Below, piece by piece: positions 25,549 to 37,509 of a stretch of DNA of 64,000 bases. Under the pieces are notes generated by a model. The model saw only the letters and a list, made by a program, of their open reading frames with translations, was not told the origin of the DNA and did no database searches. Position numbers and translations under genes: made by a program. The stretch's first letter is position 1. Every line of letters starts with the position of its first letter. Location of the stretch: contig NW_002476290.1 in assembly GCF_000189635.1 (NCBI RefSeq), positions 62,001-126,000 of the forward strand, in the 5' to 3' direction. This DNA comes from Tetrahymena thermophila SB210. Its lineage: Eukaryota; Ciliophora; Oligohymenophorea; Hymenostomatida; Tetrahymenidae.

Positions 25549-27039
25549 TCAGCATAAAATGTTTCTTCTTCCTGCTGAGGGGTATCTGTTATTATTTACA
25601 GGAATATTTACACTTCCTCTCTCTCTATCGTTTCTTAATGGTATTCCTTCTTCGATGGAATTTCTGGGCTTAACCATTTCAATTCCATTACGTTATAAGG
25701 CAGATATTTTTTTGCTACCTAAAATTTCAGGACTTTTTGGTAAAGGGCAATTATTAATTCCGTTTGGTACGTTATTATTATTGGATTTTAGTTAATTTTA
25801 AACTGAGGAATTTGAGTCTTAACGGCATAGTATTGCGTTATGAGCAGATTGTATTCTTTGTCTACTGCTCAAAATTTATTAATTAGAATGAGAAGGAGGA
25901 GACTATGCATGTCTTTAAATATTTGAGCTAGGCTATTGATTTTATTACTTTCCTTGTTGAGGCTCAAGTGAATGTCTTTAGTTAATGTTGTTTTTAAAAT
26001 CGTTATTGTTTACAGCTGAGATTGGTCTATTTCCAGATGACTTCTTTGCTAAAGACTACTCTTCCATAAAGGAATCTATTGAATCTTCAAATTAAGCTTT
26101 AGGCAAAATGTTTTTTAAAGCATTTAGATTTCCATAAGGCATTTTCATTGTCTATAGAAGATTCAAAGAGTTATTTTTCTAAATATTGGGTTGCTTATTT
26201 TCTTTATCTTCTTCATTCTCCAATATATTTTAAACGTAAGGCAATAGGCCCTAAAACTCTAGTAGAGAATTCACAGAAGGACGTTATTTAGGGTTTTTTC
26301 TCAAGCAAAGATTAATAAAGTCATTCATTTCTTGGCTATATTACTTGGGAAGCTTTTAATAGGTGCCTTTACATACTTTCTTATAGAGTTCCTCCATGGA
26401 TTTAGCTTCGAATGGAGGATGATGAGCCATCAATTCATATAGAACACATCCCATGCTCCAAACATCACACTTTGAATCATATGGTTGATTTTACCAAACT
26501 TCAGGGGATGTGTAATAAGGTGTTCCAGTTTGAGTGTAAGCTAGGTCTCTCTTCATAATTTTAGAGACATTTAAATCCCCTAACTTTACTTTATTATTAG
26601 CACCCAAGAAAATATTTGCACACTTTAAGTCACGATGAAGAATTTTCAGATCATGCAATGATTTTAAACCCAGTAAAATCTATGCTGCATATTTCCAAAT
26701 TTTTGCCTCGTCCATAAACATGTTTCTTTTTTTATAATCTTGCAATTTAGCCATTAAATCGCCGTTCTCTGCATATTCCATCACAATGCAAAGACATCCG
26801 CTTGCATTATCATAAAATGCATCTTTGTATCTGATAATGTGAGGAGAGTTTATTGAAGCTAAAATTCTGATTTCGTTTAAAGCATTTTCTTTCTCTTTGT
26901 AAGAGAGTTCCCTCAATTTAACCTTTTTAAGAGCGTAAACTTAGCCATCTTGTTTGCGCTATACTTTATATACCCATGAAAATGCTCCATTTCCTAAAGT
27001 TTTTTAAACGTTGAAATCGCTCAATGAAACTGAACTCAT
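25549..27039 (-). CDS. NIMA-related (Nek) serine/threonine kinase with DLN in place of DFG, 496 aa
   Basis: A single intronless frame of 497 codons. Kinase domain at residues ~8-265: glycine loop LGNGAFSWV, Lys38 (YALKK), Glu56, catalytic loop HRDLKCAN (His135-Asn142), metal-binding motif DLN (155-157) instead of DFG, activation segment TQTGTPYYTSPEVW, then CDVWSMGCVLYE and an RPSV motif. The TQTGTPYY(T/A)SPE signature is typical of Neks. The remaining 230 residues are N/Q/S-rich with scattered serines and no clear coiled coil. Neks act in mitosis, basal bodies and cilia, and Tetrahymena has many. The Asp of the DFG motif is kept, so activity is expected. The upstream 150 bp hold an (AAAC)n run. 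Confidence 0.93.
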
Positions 27040-27158
27040 TTGTATATTTATTTGTTCTATAAATAATTTATATTTTTTGATGTTTTACTTATGTTTGTTT
27101 GATATATATAAAATTAATCTGTTAAATTGTATAATTTAAAAATAGAGACTGCTTTATA

Positions 27159-27187
27159 ACAAACAAACAAACAAACAAACAAACAAA
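27159..27187. repeat. (AAAC)n microsatellite
   Basis: Seven consecutive AAAC units about 120 bp upstream of the Nek kinase start codon. Confidence 0.95.
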
Positions 27188-27863
27188 TCTAACATATTTG
27201 AATGGAATTCAAATCAAATCAAAGTAATTATTAATTATTTGTTTCTAAATATTTTCTTACTTTTTTCATAATTTCTCAGTAATAGATTCAGCTATATTAT
27301 CAACGGTGATTTAAATAGATTAAAAGATCTCCCATGATCAAATCTTCTATTTCGATGTTGCAATTTAAAAATTGCTTGCTGCTTAAATTCAATGTTTCTA
27401 TTCTTGTAGCTGCTTAATATATTATTACAATAACTCTTACTTTATAAAATATAGCGAAAAAAATTCTATTTTTAATTTTTTTTGATTTCATTCTAACCAA
27501 TTTGAAAAACAAATAAATAAATAGATAATTATTATAAAAAATTAATTTTTTATTTAAAAAATAAATAAATTTAAATCCTATCAATTTTATAATAATAATA
27601 TTTTTATTAAGTATAAACAATACTTTTTATTATATATTTAATTAAATATATAATATTACTAATTTAAATTATGCTTAAAACATAATCCTTAAATATTTTT
27701 TATCGGAATTTAAATTAATTCTAATAAAATATAATTTATTTATCAGTAATTGGTATATTGCTATTCACAGATAATTATTTCTTGAGTTAGAAATATACAT
27801 TTAGTAAAATAATAAATATTATTTAATAAAATAAAAATAAAATTAACAAAAAAGGTTTTGAGG

Positions 27864-27878
27864 CAGGTTTCGAACCTG
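27864..27878 (-). promoter_or_regulatory. tRNA T-arm / Pol III B-box-like motif
   Basis: On the minus strand 27876-27866 reads GGTTCGAAACC, an exact fit to the RNA polymerase III B-box consensus GGTTCGANNCC, inside the palindrome CAGGTTTCGAACCTG. About 12 nt further on, the minus strand has a run of six T (plus-strand A run 27848-27853), a Pol III-type stop. No matching acceptor, D or anticodon arm was found upstream, so this is not a complete tRNA. It may be a tRNA fragment or part of a small Pol III gene. Confidence 0.4.
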
Positions 27879-27955
27879 ATAGAAGAAAAAAATTAAAATG
27901 TTTTAATCAAAGATTTAAAAAGAGTAAAATTAGCTTTAAATCATAAAAATTAAAT

Positions 27956-27999
27956 AAAATATCACCATCTATCTGTATCAACACGGTTGGTGATATTTT
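27956..27999. other. Perfect 12-bp inverted repeat with 20-nt loop
   Basis: AAAATATCACCA (27956-27967) pairs perfectly with TGGTGATATTTT (27988-27999). It lies 52 bp past the stop codon of the cysteine-rich gene on the minus strand and about 80 bp upstream of the B-box-like motif on the same strand. It could be a 3' UTR stem-loop or the body of a small RNA. Confidence 0.75.
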
Positions 28000-28050
28000 A
28001 ATTTCAGGATTAGTAATATATAATACTCATAATTAATTTTTTTAGATGCC

Positions 28051-30210
28051 TCATTTTTGATTGAAGTACTTGTATTTACCATCAGCACATGTATCGCATT
28101 TTTTAGGTGGATCTTTACATGTTTTACAAACAGGATCACATTTTTTACATGTATCTCTATCTATAAAATATCCATTTGAAGTATCGCATGTATTACAAAT
28201 CGAAGTACCTTCAATGAAATAATTTCCTTTAGAACATATTGTACAATTATTTGAAGCTTTTACACAAGCCTAACAAGTTGAATCACATGGTTTACATGTA
28301 TCACCATCAATAAATTTTGATTGAGATGTTTCGCAATCACCACATATTTAAGACTGAAAATCTTTAAACTTGCCATCAGCACATATGTCACATTTTTTAG
28401 ATGAATCCTTACAGCTTTTGCAAACAGGATCACATTTTTTGCATTTATCTTTATCTATGTAATATCCATTTGAAGTATCGCATTAATTACAAATTGAAGT
28501 ATCTTCAACAAAATAATTTCCAGGAGAACATGTTGTACATTTATTTGAAGCATTTACACAAGTCAAACAAGTTGAATCACATTGTTTACATGTATCACCA
28601 TCAATAAATTTTGATAAAGATATTTCGCAATCACCACATATTTAAGACTGAAAATCTTTAAACTTGCCATCAGCACATATGTCACATTTTTTAGATGAAT
28701 CCTTACAGCTTTTGCAAACAGGATCACATTTTATGCATTTATCTTTATATATTTAATATCCATTTGAAGTATCGCATTAATTACAAATTGAAGTATCTTC
28801 AACAAAATAATTTCCTTTAGAACATATTATACAATTATTTGAAGCTTTTACACAAGCCTAACAAGTTGAATCACATGGTTTACATGTATCACCATCAATA
28901 AATTTTGATTGAGATGTTTCACAATCACCACATATTTAAGACTGAAAATCTTTAAACTTGCCATCAGCACATATGTCACATTTTTTAGATGAATCCTTAC
29001 AGCTTTTGCAAACAGGATCACATTTTTTGCATTTATCTTTATATATGTAATATCCATTTGAAGTATCGCATTAATTACAAATTGAAGTATCTTCAACAAA
29101 ATAATTTCCAGGAGAACATGTTGTACATTTATTTGAAGCATTTACACAAGTCTAACAAGTTGGATCACATGGTTTACATGTATCACCATCAATAAATTTT
29201 GATAGAGATGTTTCGCAATCACCACATATTTAAGACTGAAAGTCTTTATATTTGCCATCAGCACATATATCACACTTTTTTGAAGAATCCATACACGTTT
29301 TGCAAACAGGATCACATTTTAGACAATTTTTATATGAATCAGTGTAATAACCTTTCAAAGTATTACACTCTCCGCAAGTTTTATCTTCAAGTAAATATTA
29401 TCCACTTACACACTTTTTACATTTATTAATAGAGTCACATTCTTAGCAATCTTATAGATTCTACATATATTACCATCATTTATATATTCATCGCTACACT
29501 TTGATACGCATTTTCCATCTTAAATAACTTAATTATCGCATGTGAGTTTTTTAATATCTCCTGTTATTGGATCATAAATAATTTCTATTAAATATTGAAA
29601 TTGTTAGAAATATATTAAAATTAAATTTAGATCTACCTTCAATTTAAACACCTTGCAATAATTTGTAGCAAATCCCATACTTAATTATTCCTGTACAAGA
29701 AGATGAAGAAATACATTAATTAAGTTCGTTATCATACACTTGTCCTTAATCACAATCTGCACATTAATTTTTATTACGCCTTGATTTTTCAGTACAATTT
29801 TTTTTGCAAGTTTTTGGGCAACATTTTTTGACTCCATCAGTGAAGTCAAACATTTAATAATTATATCCACAAGTAAAATATTTATTAGTATTAGTTAATC
29901 TTTCAGTAATTTTACATCTACTGCATGCACTTTTAGTATTAGGAGGGTCTAAACAATTTACTCTTTTTTTGAAAAAAAAATATTATATCTAATTAGTTGA
30001 ATTTATGATACTCAGTTTCTGCTTGGAGATTTCTAAATATTATTTTATCAGAAGATATCTACTCAAAATGATGCTCTTAAAAATAATTTTAACATTTTAG
30101 TAGCTTTAGTTCTTAAAAGAAAATAGTTGAAATATAATTATTAGTAATTTCTATAACTTACTAAAGAATATTTGTATCAAGAAATAAATTGCAAAGAATT
30201 ATGATTTCAT
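28051..30210 (-). CDS. Secreted cysteine-rich repeat (furin-like / growth-factor-receptor type) protein, ~653 aa
   Basis: Exons 30210-30162, 30111-30012, 29962-29637, 29584-29498 and 29450-28051 give 654 codons. All four introns are short (50, 49, 52 and 47 nt). The last intron is inferred: without it the frame shifts, and a 47-nt GTAGCG...AAG segment restores it. The N-terminus MKSQFFAIYFLIQIFF is a signal peptide. A first cysteine-rich part (CPKTCKKNC, CADCDQG) is followed by five 98-residue repeats, each with about 14 cysteines in CxxC pairs, such as CKPCDSTCQACVKASNNC and CDPVCKSCKDSSKKCDICAD. This is the furin-like/GFR cysteine-rich fold abundant in ciliate surface proteins. No transmembrane segment or GPI-like tail follows; the protein ends DGKYKYFNQK. 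The function is unknown, and a secreted or surface role is likely. Confidence 0.83.
28054..29420 (-). repeat. Five tandem 294-bp coding repeats
   Basis: The same anchor (plus-strand ACAT followed by the codons for KKCD(I/T)CAD) recurs at 28087, 28381, 28675, 28969 and 29263, spaced exactly 294 bp each time, or 98 codons. The middle units are nearly identical over long stretches while the outer ones diverge, as expected from unequal crossing-over or gene conversion inside the gene. Confidence 0.93.
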
Positions 30211-32095
30211 TAATTTATTATTTGCTTTATTTTACAAATTATTTAAAGTTATTGTGAAATTTCAATTATAACTTTTTAATTTAATCATTACATGAAGATA
30301 ACCAAAAAAATTGGTTTGTAAAAAAAAAGACAATAAAATTAATTTATTCAAAATAACAAATAAAGTAAATATGAATAATCTTTGTAATTATGAATTCAAA
30401 ATCAGCACTTATTTATAAAAATAATTAAATAATTTGCCTCAATTTATTTTTTCTACAATATTATTAAAATTTCAAACTTAATTTTCAATACTCATTTATA
30501 AAAATATGCTTTCTAATATTATTTTGGGAAATTTTTTCTTAATATTCTTTACCTTTTATATCAAAATATAAAATTTTAGCTTTTAGCATCAAGAACCTAA
30601 TTTTCCTGTAATTATTTTAAATTACTTAGGCAAAAGAAAAATAGAAAAATTTAATTTAAAAACAACTTACAAAAGCTGTTTTGCAGAAGGTAGAAATAAT
30701 CGATAAAAAGTCACTATTTAATAAAAAGTAAATTAAAATAAGAAAATTAATTATATCCTAATAATCGCAAAAATCTATGAAAGTTAAGCAGATGAATAGT
30801 AAATATACTCAAAGTTAAACTACTTCCTAACGCTATTTAAATCGTAAACGCCTAAAAATACTAGTTATCTAATAAAATATCACAAATATACATAAAATCG
30901 TTAAAGGAAAATAATTAATTTTTAGTAAACTATTTTAAGGTACTTAAAGTATAAGCATATTAAATAAAAAAGTTAATATATTAATTATATGACCATCTTT
31001 TTTTATGCAATCTTTAATATAAATAAATATTAAGTAAAATCATTGAGCCTAATTATAATTGTAAATGTTTATATGTTCATTCATTAATGAAGGTCAGTTA
31101 AATATAAGTAGCACACTTTTTTTCTAAATAACTTTATAATTCAAAATTTGATTCTCTACTTTTTTACAAAATGTATTTGTAGAATAATTTTAAATTTTCT
31201 AGTTTTAGAATAAGAAATTATTTATTTTTTTACTATTAATTTGTTTTATATTGCCTTATCTTATGAATTATTACATAATAAAGATAAAAACAAATTCTAA
31301 TTTAGATATATTTACCATTAAGCTTTGGTACCAAAAGTCTTTCGAGTTTAGTTTTTGATGATAAACTAAATTAATTTTATCTTAATCAAAGCTATTTCAT
31401 TTAAAGAAATTTTTTTGCTTAAAAATGTATATTCATAATTGATTTTTAAATTTTAGATTATCAAATAAAATATTTTAAATTAAAAAATTTTAGATGTATT
31501 TTATTAAAATTAATATTGAATAATTTTTAATTTGATTATAAAAACAAATATTAAATTTAAAATAACAATCTACTATAGTTAATTATTTTTCAGATAATAA
31601 AAAAATGAGATTTTGTTTGGTAATCACTCACTTCAAAAATACCTAAAGAATTTATTTTATTAAATAAAAATAATCCTAAAATTAAAAAAATACAATGATT
31701 TTTTTTTAAAACCATTAAATAAAAAAAATGTAAATATTAAAATAGCTTAATGTTTTTTAATTTAAAATTATACTTTTAATAGAATTAATTTACATTTTAA
31801 ATTGAAAATGTTAATTAAATTTATCAATATTTTAGAAATGACTTTTAATTTAATTACAATTTACTTCATAATTAATTAATAAATGATTATTAATCTTTGG
31901 TATTTAGAGGTGATTGGGAAAAATTTATTATATCTAGATTATAAAATTAAAGAATACCATCAATTTATTAATATATAAACTTAATTAATTGTGGAGAAGG
32001 TTTTAACAGATTCCTTTATTTTAAAAGATATATATATTATTTAGAGAGATAACTTATAATTAGCAAAAAAGATCAGGTCATATTCATTTTTATAA
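30211..32095. other. Divergent intergenic region
   Basis: About 1.9 kb of AT-rich sequence between the starts of two genes transcribed in opposite directions. No gene, RNA or repeat structure was recognised. Confidence 0.6.
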
Positions 32096-35000
32096 ATGAA
32101 CAACAATCTGAATAATTATACTTAGAGCTCTTCTGAGGAAACGTAGAGCATATAAAATTAGACAAGTTTATAAACTAAAGATATTTCTTTTGCTTCGTTT
32201 AATATTTAGTCAGATTATAGATATCATAATGACGTAGCTAAGCTAATATCAGAGGAAAGTAGCATTTTAGATGAAGAAGAAGATGAAAATATAAAGTAGC
32301 GAAGGATTTTTGAAATGAATTTAAATAAAAAAAGAAATCAGATACGCAAAGAATTTCATAAATAAGAAGACTTTAGGTAGTCTCATGAAAAAACTAGTTA
32401 ATTGACTTCGAATGAGAATAAAGTAAATCCATTTTTTAATTTTTTAATTTGAATATAAAATCTTTTTTTGTGATCAATAGTTTAAGGAAGTTCTAAATGA
32501 GTGGATTAAAAAGAATTAGGAAAAGTAAAAGGATTTAGATAGAGATAATGAGCTATTAAATAAAATAAAGCAAAAAGATTCAACATTAAATTCTACTTAA
32601 AGCAACTTTAAATTTAAGAAGTTACATAGTGTGAATTAATCATAAAAACAAAAAAATGAATTTAGCTCAGTTTTCCCTATTGCAAGTAATATGTCATAAG
32701 GACAAGAATATTTTCCTCTCAAAAATGAAAAAAATCCTGAAGAATTAAACAGCAGGATATAAGCTTTGAAAGAAGAAAATATTTAATCTGAGCATGCATA
32801 AGATGCTGAAATTTAAAGACAGAAATCTTTGAAATAAAACTATAATAATTTAGTTAAACACTTAGTAAAATTATAATTTCCTAAATAATCAATCAATTTA
32901 TGAATTTCATTGAAATCAATATGTAGGATTAAAGAAAGAAAGAAATTAGAGAAGAAGAAGATATTATTGAAGAAATGACTAAAAAGCAAAATTCTTTTCA
33001 GCAAAATTAGCTAGAAATTTTAAAAAATCTGTTTGCAACAAAGAAGAATGTATAATAACTGAAAGAAGTTGTTGAAAATATCGAAGAAAAGCAGAATAAT
33101 GTTCTATCACAGAAAATTACTACTTAAAATTAAGAACATAAGGAGATTAAATAAGAGGAGAACAAATTGTCCACCATTTTGTTAAAAATAGATGTAAATT
33201 TAAAATTATAATTGAAGAACAATCAGCATTTATGATTGACTATGATTGAAAATGAAATAGAAATAAATAACATATTTTGAAAATAATAAATATATTTTAA
33301 TTCAAATATATCTAATTTCAACTTAAATTTGAATAGTAAGCAGAGCAATTGCATAGGTAGACTATTTAAGAGTTGATTGAGGTGTAGAAAGAAGAAGAGT
33401 TTAGAAAGAATAAGAAAAATGAATCATATAAGTTGATATTTTCTTTAAAAGACATGAAATATTTAGATGATTTATGCTTAAAAAATAAAATTGATGAATA
33501 TATTGACAATTCTATGCTTGAGTCTTATACTACAAAAAACAGATAAGCAATTAATTTTGATGTATTTGAACTAGAATATCCTTTGATTAATTTTAGGAGA
33601 AGTCATCCGAGTATTGAAAAGAGTAAGTTATAAGATGTGATTGATGATTTCTATAGAGAATATCCTTCTGGTCCTTATAAGCTTTCAGAGTCTCTTATTG
33701 AGAAATACAAAAGCTACATTCAAAAATTTGAAAGTTTAAAGAGGTATTTAAAATTTAATTGAAAAAAGTAATTGAATAATTTTATGATGAAATTAGATAT
33801 TACCAGGACATGTGTCTTTAAGTTTAGCAAAAGAGTGGAGAATTAGCTCTTTTGACAACAGAAGTGAATGATTATCTAGATGCTGAAAAAAACTCAAAGC
33901 CTTTTGAAGTAAAAGACAAAAATGTTATTTAGCTCTTAGAAAATTTCGAAGATTTGAAGCCTTCAATAGAGATTTTTAAAGAAAATAAAAAAATATCACG
34001 CGAATATAAGAAATAAATATGCTTTTCTTTGGCTATTTTTATGAAAATTTTGGATAATACGCTCAGATTAACAAATATAATTACTCTATTAAGTACGAAT
34101 CTTTATTTAGAAGTTCCATTAGGGTTAACATAAAAGAGTGATGAAGTTCAAACAATAGTCAACGAATAGTTTAGTAAGAAGAATATAAAGATTTTAAGAA
34201 AACAAAGAACTAAATATCCAACAAAAATTGAAAGTTTAGATATTAATAACGCTCGATTATCAAGACTGAGCATTATTTCACCTATGAAGAATTAAAATCA
34301 ATAATAGTAATAGCAATAATAGTAGTTGCAGTAATAAAATTTGAGCAGGTCTAATAGCCAAGCCAGAATTAAAACACATGGTAAATTTATTTGAATTTGT
34401 TTTTGAGAAATTTAAATGATAATTTCTTTAAATTTAAGAATAAAATTATGACAAGAGCTATGAATTTAAATCATATTACACTGATGATAATTAAATGAAG
34501 ATTGTTCCTAACGATTATGATAGTTTATTTGTTGAGCTCATTACAAGCAACCTTATCCCTACAGAGCTGAAAGAAAAGTGGGGAAAATAAATTGTTAACG
34601 ATCCACTTATTTATGGATTTTGTAGTTATAAAGACATACAAGATCAAATATAAATGATAGCAAATTAATAAGAAAATAAAGATGATAAAAAAAATAATTT
34701 AGACATCTATGATATTTTACTTCAAACAATGACAAATGAATTGAGAAAATTGTCTATGGAATAGTTGAGATCGATTCTATAATAAATACTAAATCTTAAA
34801 GGCCAAATAATTAGTGATTTGATACTCTCGTATAATCAATGTAGTTTATTTCTTAATTTTTATTAGAATTTAAATCAATCAAAAATACATTTTTTCATTT
34901 ATCAAGGATTACAAAATATTTTTAAATAAACCCTATAAATTTATTCATAATAAAAGATAAACAAAGTTAAAACTATTTTAGACAGTCGTTTATTTAAAAT

Positions 35001-36892
35001 ATTAAATTTAAAAATTTAAAAATTTAAAATTTTAAAGTTTTTAAAGCATTTATTGAAAACAAGGAAATAAAATTACTTATTAACAAAATTTTATTATTAT
35101 AAAGTGGCTGATCAAATAAAATAGCATTTACCTGAATGGGATATGAAAAAATTTAAGCAAAAGAAGATTTCATAAGTAAATTAAAATAAAATGATAAAGG
35201 AAATTTAGATAAAAGTAAGCACAAAAATAGATTAGACTTTAGTTAATCCAGTAGATAGTCCTTAGGCTAAAATAAGAATAGAAGATGAGAATCAGTAAAT
35301 AATTTATTCATAAAATTAAAAATTAAATATTTTAACAAAACTTAGAGGTGGCAATAAGAAAAAAAATAACTAATTCAAAGTAGAAGATTTTATAGAATTC
35401 TTGAAAAAAGATAAAAATTAAAGCAAAAAATAACTGCATGAAGTCGATGAGAAATTCAAAAATGAAGAACTTATTAAAAGAAGAAAAAGCTCAGCCCTTT
35501 TTAAATAAAACTATGAAAAATATTACTTAAAAAAAGAATCTGATCATTACGACTAAGTTACACACAGCATTAAAAAAAAGTATGAAGATATAGAGGAAAA
35601 ATAGGAAGAAGAAAAGTATAGAGAAGAAATGAAATTCTTTTTAATCGAAAAAGAAAAAAAAGATCTTGCTAGATAAAAAATCATCAATCACTATCAAGAG
35701 TCAAATAAGTCAGGAAGATATGGTGCATAAATCAAAGACCTCTTAGAAAATTCGCATGCTATGGCATTCATAACAAGATGTAAATTTAATTTTCTTGGAT
35801 AAATTATTTTAAATTTTTTCAAAAATTTGATTAAATTTTGAAATTAATTAATTATTTATTTATTTATTTTTAAAATAAAAAATTTTTTAATAATATTTTT
35901 AATTTTTTTGAATAGAGGAGTTATCAAGAAAGAAGCAAGATTTAAGTAGGACTTAGATTAGTCTAAAGAAATAAGACTTTTTATTAGATAGATAATATGA
36001 AGATAATATAAACTCTAAGATTAGATTAAACACATATTAGATAGAAAAGTCAGAAAACAAGCAAGGTAGTAAAGACGAACAACTTTCGAGAAATAAGCAT
36101 TCCAAATCTTTTAGCTAAGATATAAGATAGCCGACCATAAAATCATAAAGAAATGGTAGAGTTGAAGAGAGCCATTTGAATGAAAAATACTAAGCTTCTT
36201 CTACTCAGTTGCCTCGTTTACCTAATTCATCACACTAAGGAAATTCAAATTAGAATGAAAACAATCAAGCAGAAATAGAAAGACAAAAAAAGATTTTAAA
36301 AATTGAGAATGCTTACAAAAGAGTTTAAAGAGCTAAAAGCACTAATTAACTTCCTTCTAATCAAAATTGTTAAACTGAAAGAAACCAAAATTAAGAAATG
36401 AATCAATCAAAATTACCCCCTAAGAAAGCAGATAATAAGTAAGTTGATTAACCAGAGGCAGACTAGCAAACTATAAAAATAAATAAGTTGACTTAAAGCT
36501 ATGCAAATATAAGAACAAGCAAACTAAATATTCCAGCTTTAAAAGTCATGGAATTAATAAAAGAAAAATAAGGTCAAAATAATTAGCCTTAAAAATAAGA
36601 AACAAAACCTGATAAATAAAAAGAAGAGAACTCTGATAATCATCAGAACACAGTGATTAAAAACAAAACTAGCAACGAGCCTTTTTACAAACATCTATCT
36701 GAAATAAAAGAAGATAATTCAAATTATAGTAAGTTGGTTGATCGTCCTGAAAACTAATAAGATTAAAATTAAAAACCAGAAAAATTAAACATTAATAAAA
36801 AATTTGCTGATATTTACAAATAAAAAATTATAGTAAAAGCTCCAATAACATAAGGAAAACAAATTAGATCTATATCTAATACAACTTAATGA
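32096..36892 (+). CDS. Large protein of unknown function, 1428 aa
   Basis: Seven exons (32096-32422, 32481-32864, 32927-33193, 33337-33743, 33797-34380, 34439-35779, 35916-36892) join to 1429 codons, and every junction preserves the frame. Within exon 6 the stretch 34988-35104 is extremely AT-rich and could be another in-phase intron of 117 nt. The N-terminal third is charged and probably coiled-coil (IREEEDIIEEMTKKQNSF). The middle is a folded-looking region with many Leu, Ile and Tyr (residues ~350-660, for example FSLAIFMKILDNTLRLTN). A poly-Q patch and then a very charged K/E/Q-rich C-terminal half follow. I recognise no named domain. The composition suggests a cytoskeletal or ciliary scaffold, but that is only inference. 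Confidence 0.8.
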
Positions 36893-37509
36893 TTTAATAA
36901 TAAAATTGCAATTTTTAAATAATAAAAACTATATATAAATATGATAAGATACCAGAAATAATAATAGATACTTATTAAAAAATATTCAACAAAATTAAAG
37001 TTGTGTTTTTATTTAAAGAAAAATGATATTGTGAGTTTAAAAAAAATCAAGTAAATGATTTGATAATTAAAATAAAAAGTTATTCTGGAATGATAAGAAC
37101 TGTTAATTTAACACTATAAAAATATAAACTATTAATTATTAAACTAAATTATTGGGTAAAAATTAATAATAATTATATTGTACATAAAAAATTACTAAAA
37201 TTATTTTATATAATTTCTTAAACTTAACTTATAAAAAATAAATTTAGAGCTTTTTTGTTTATTAAGATCACTCTTTTGAGAAAAATAGCAAAAATTTTTA
37301 ATTTATTTCTTTATAATTTCTATTTAATAAATTTATATTTTTAGTTTAATTTTTTCTTTATTAATTAATACAAAATATATTTTTTACTTTTCTTAATATT
37401 TCTTTTTATACCACAACTCATTTTTTAGTGTGCAGTATTGGATTGGATATGCATGGAGTATTTAAATTTTTAATTATATAAAATGATAGTAAAATGTTAA
37501 TTTATAAAA
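36893..37509. other. Spacer between convergent genes
   Basis: AT-rich 3' flanks of two convergent genes. Nothing recognised. Confidence 0.65.

Larger units (their letters stand above)
27040..28050. other. Intergenic region with (AAAC)n, a Pol III-like B box and a hairpin
   Basis: Upstream region of the Nek gene and 3' flank of the cysteine-rich gene. It holds the (AAAC)n microsatellite, the B-box-like motif and the hairpin listed separately. No protein gene was seen. Confidence 0.65.

Noticed and set aside
27850-27925. Complete tRNA gene
   Set aside because: Only the T-arm is present. The partner of the 3' acceptor strand was searched for upstream on the minus strand and not found.
28401-29429. 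Plus-strand open frames repeated every ~590 bp
   Set aside because: They are shadows of the 294-bp cysteine-rich repeats on the minus strand, whose cysteine spacing is the real signal.
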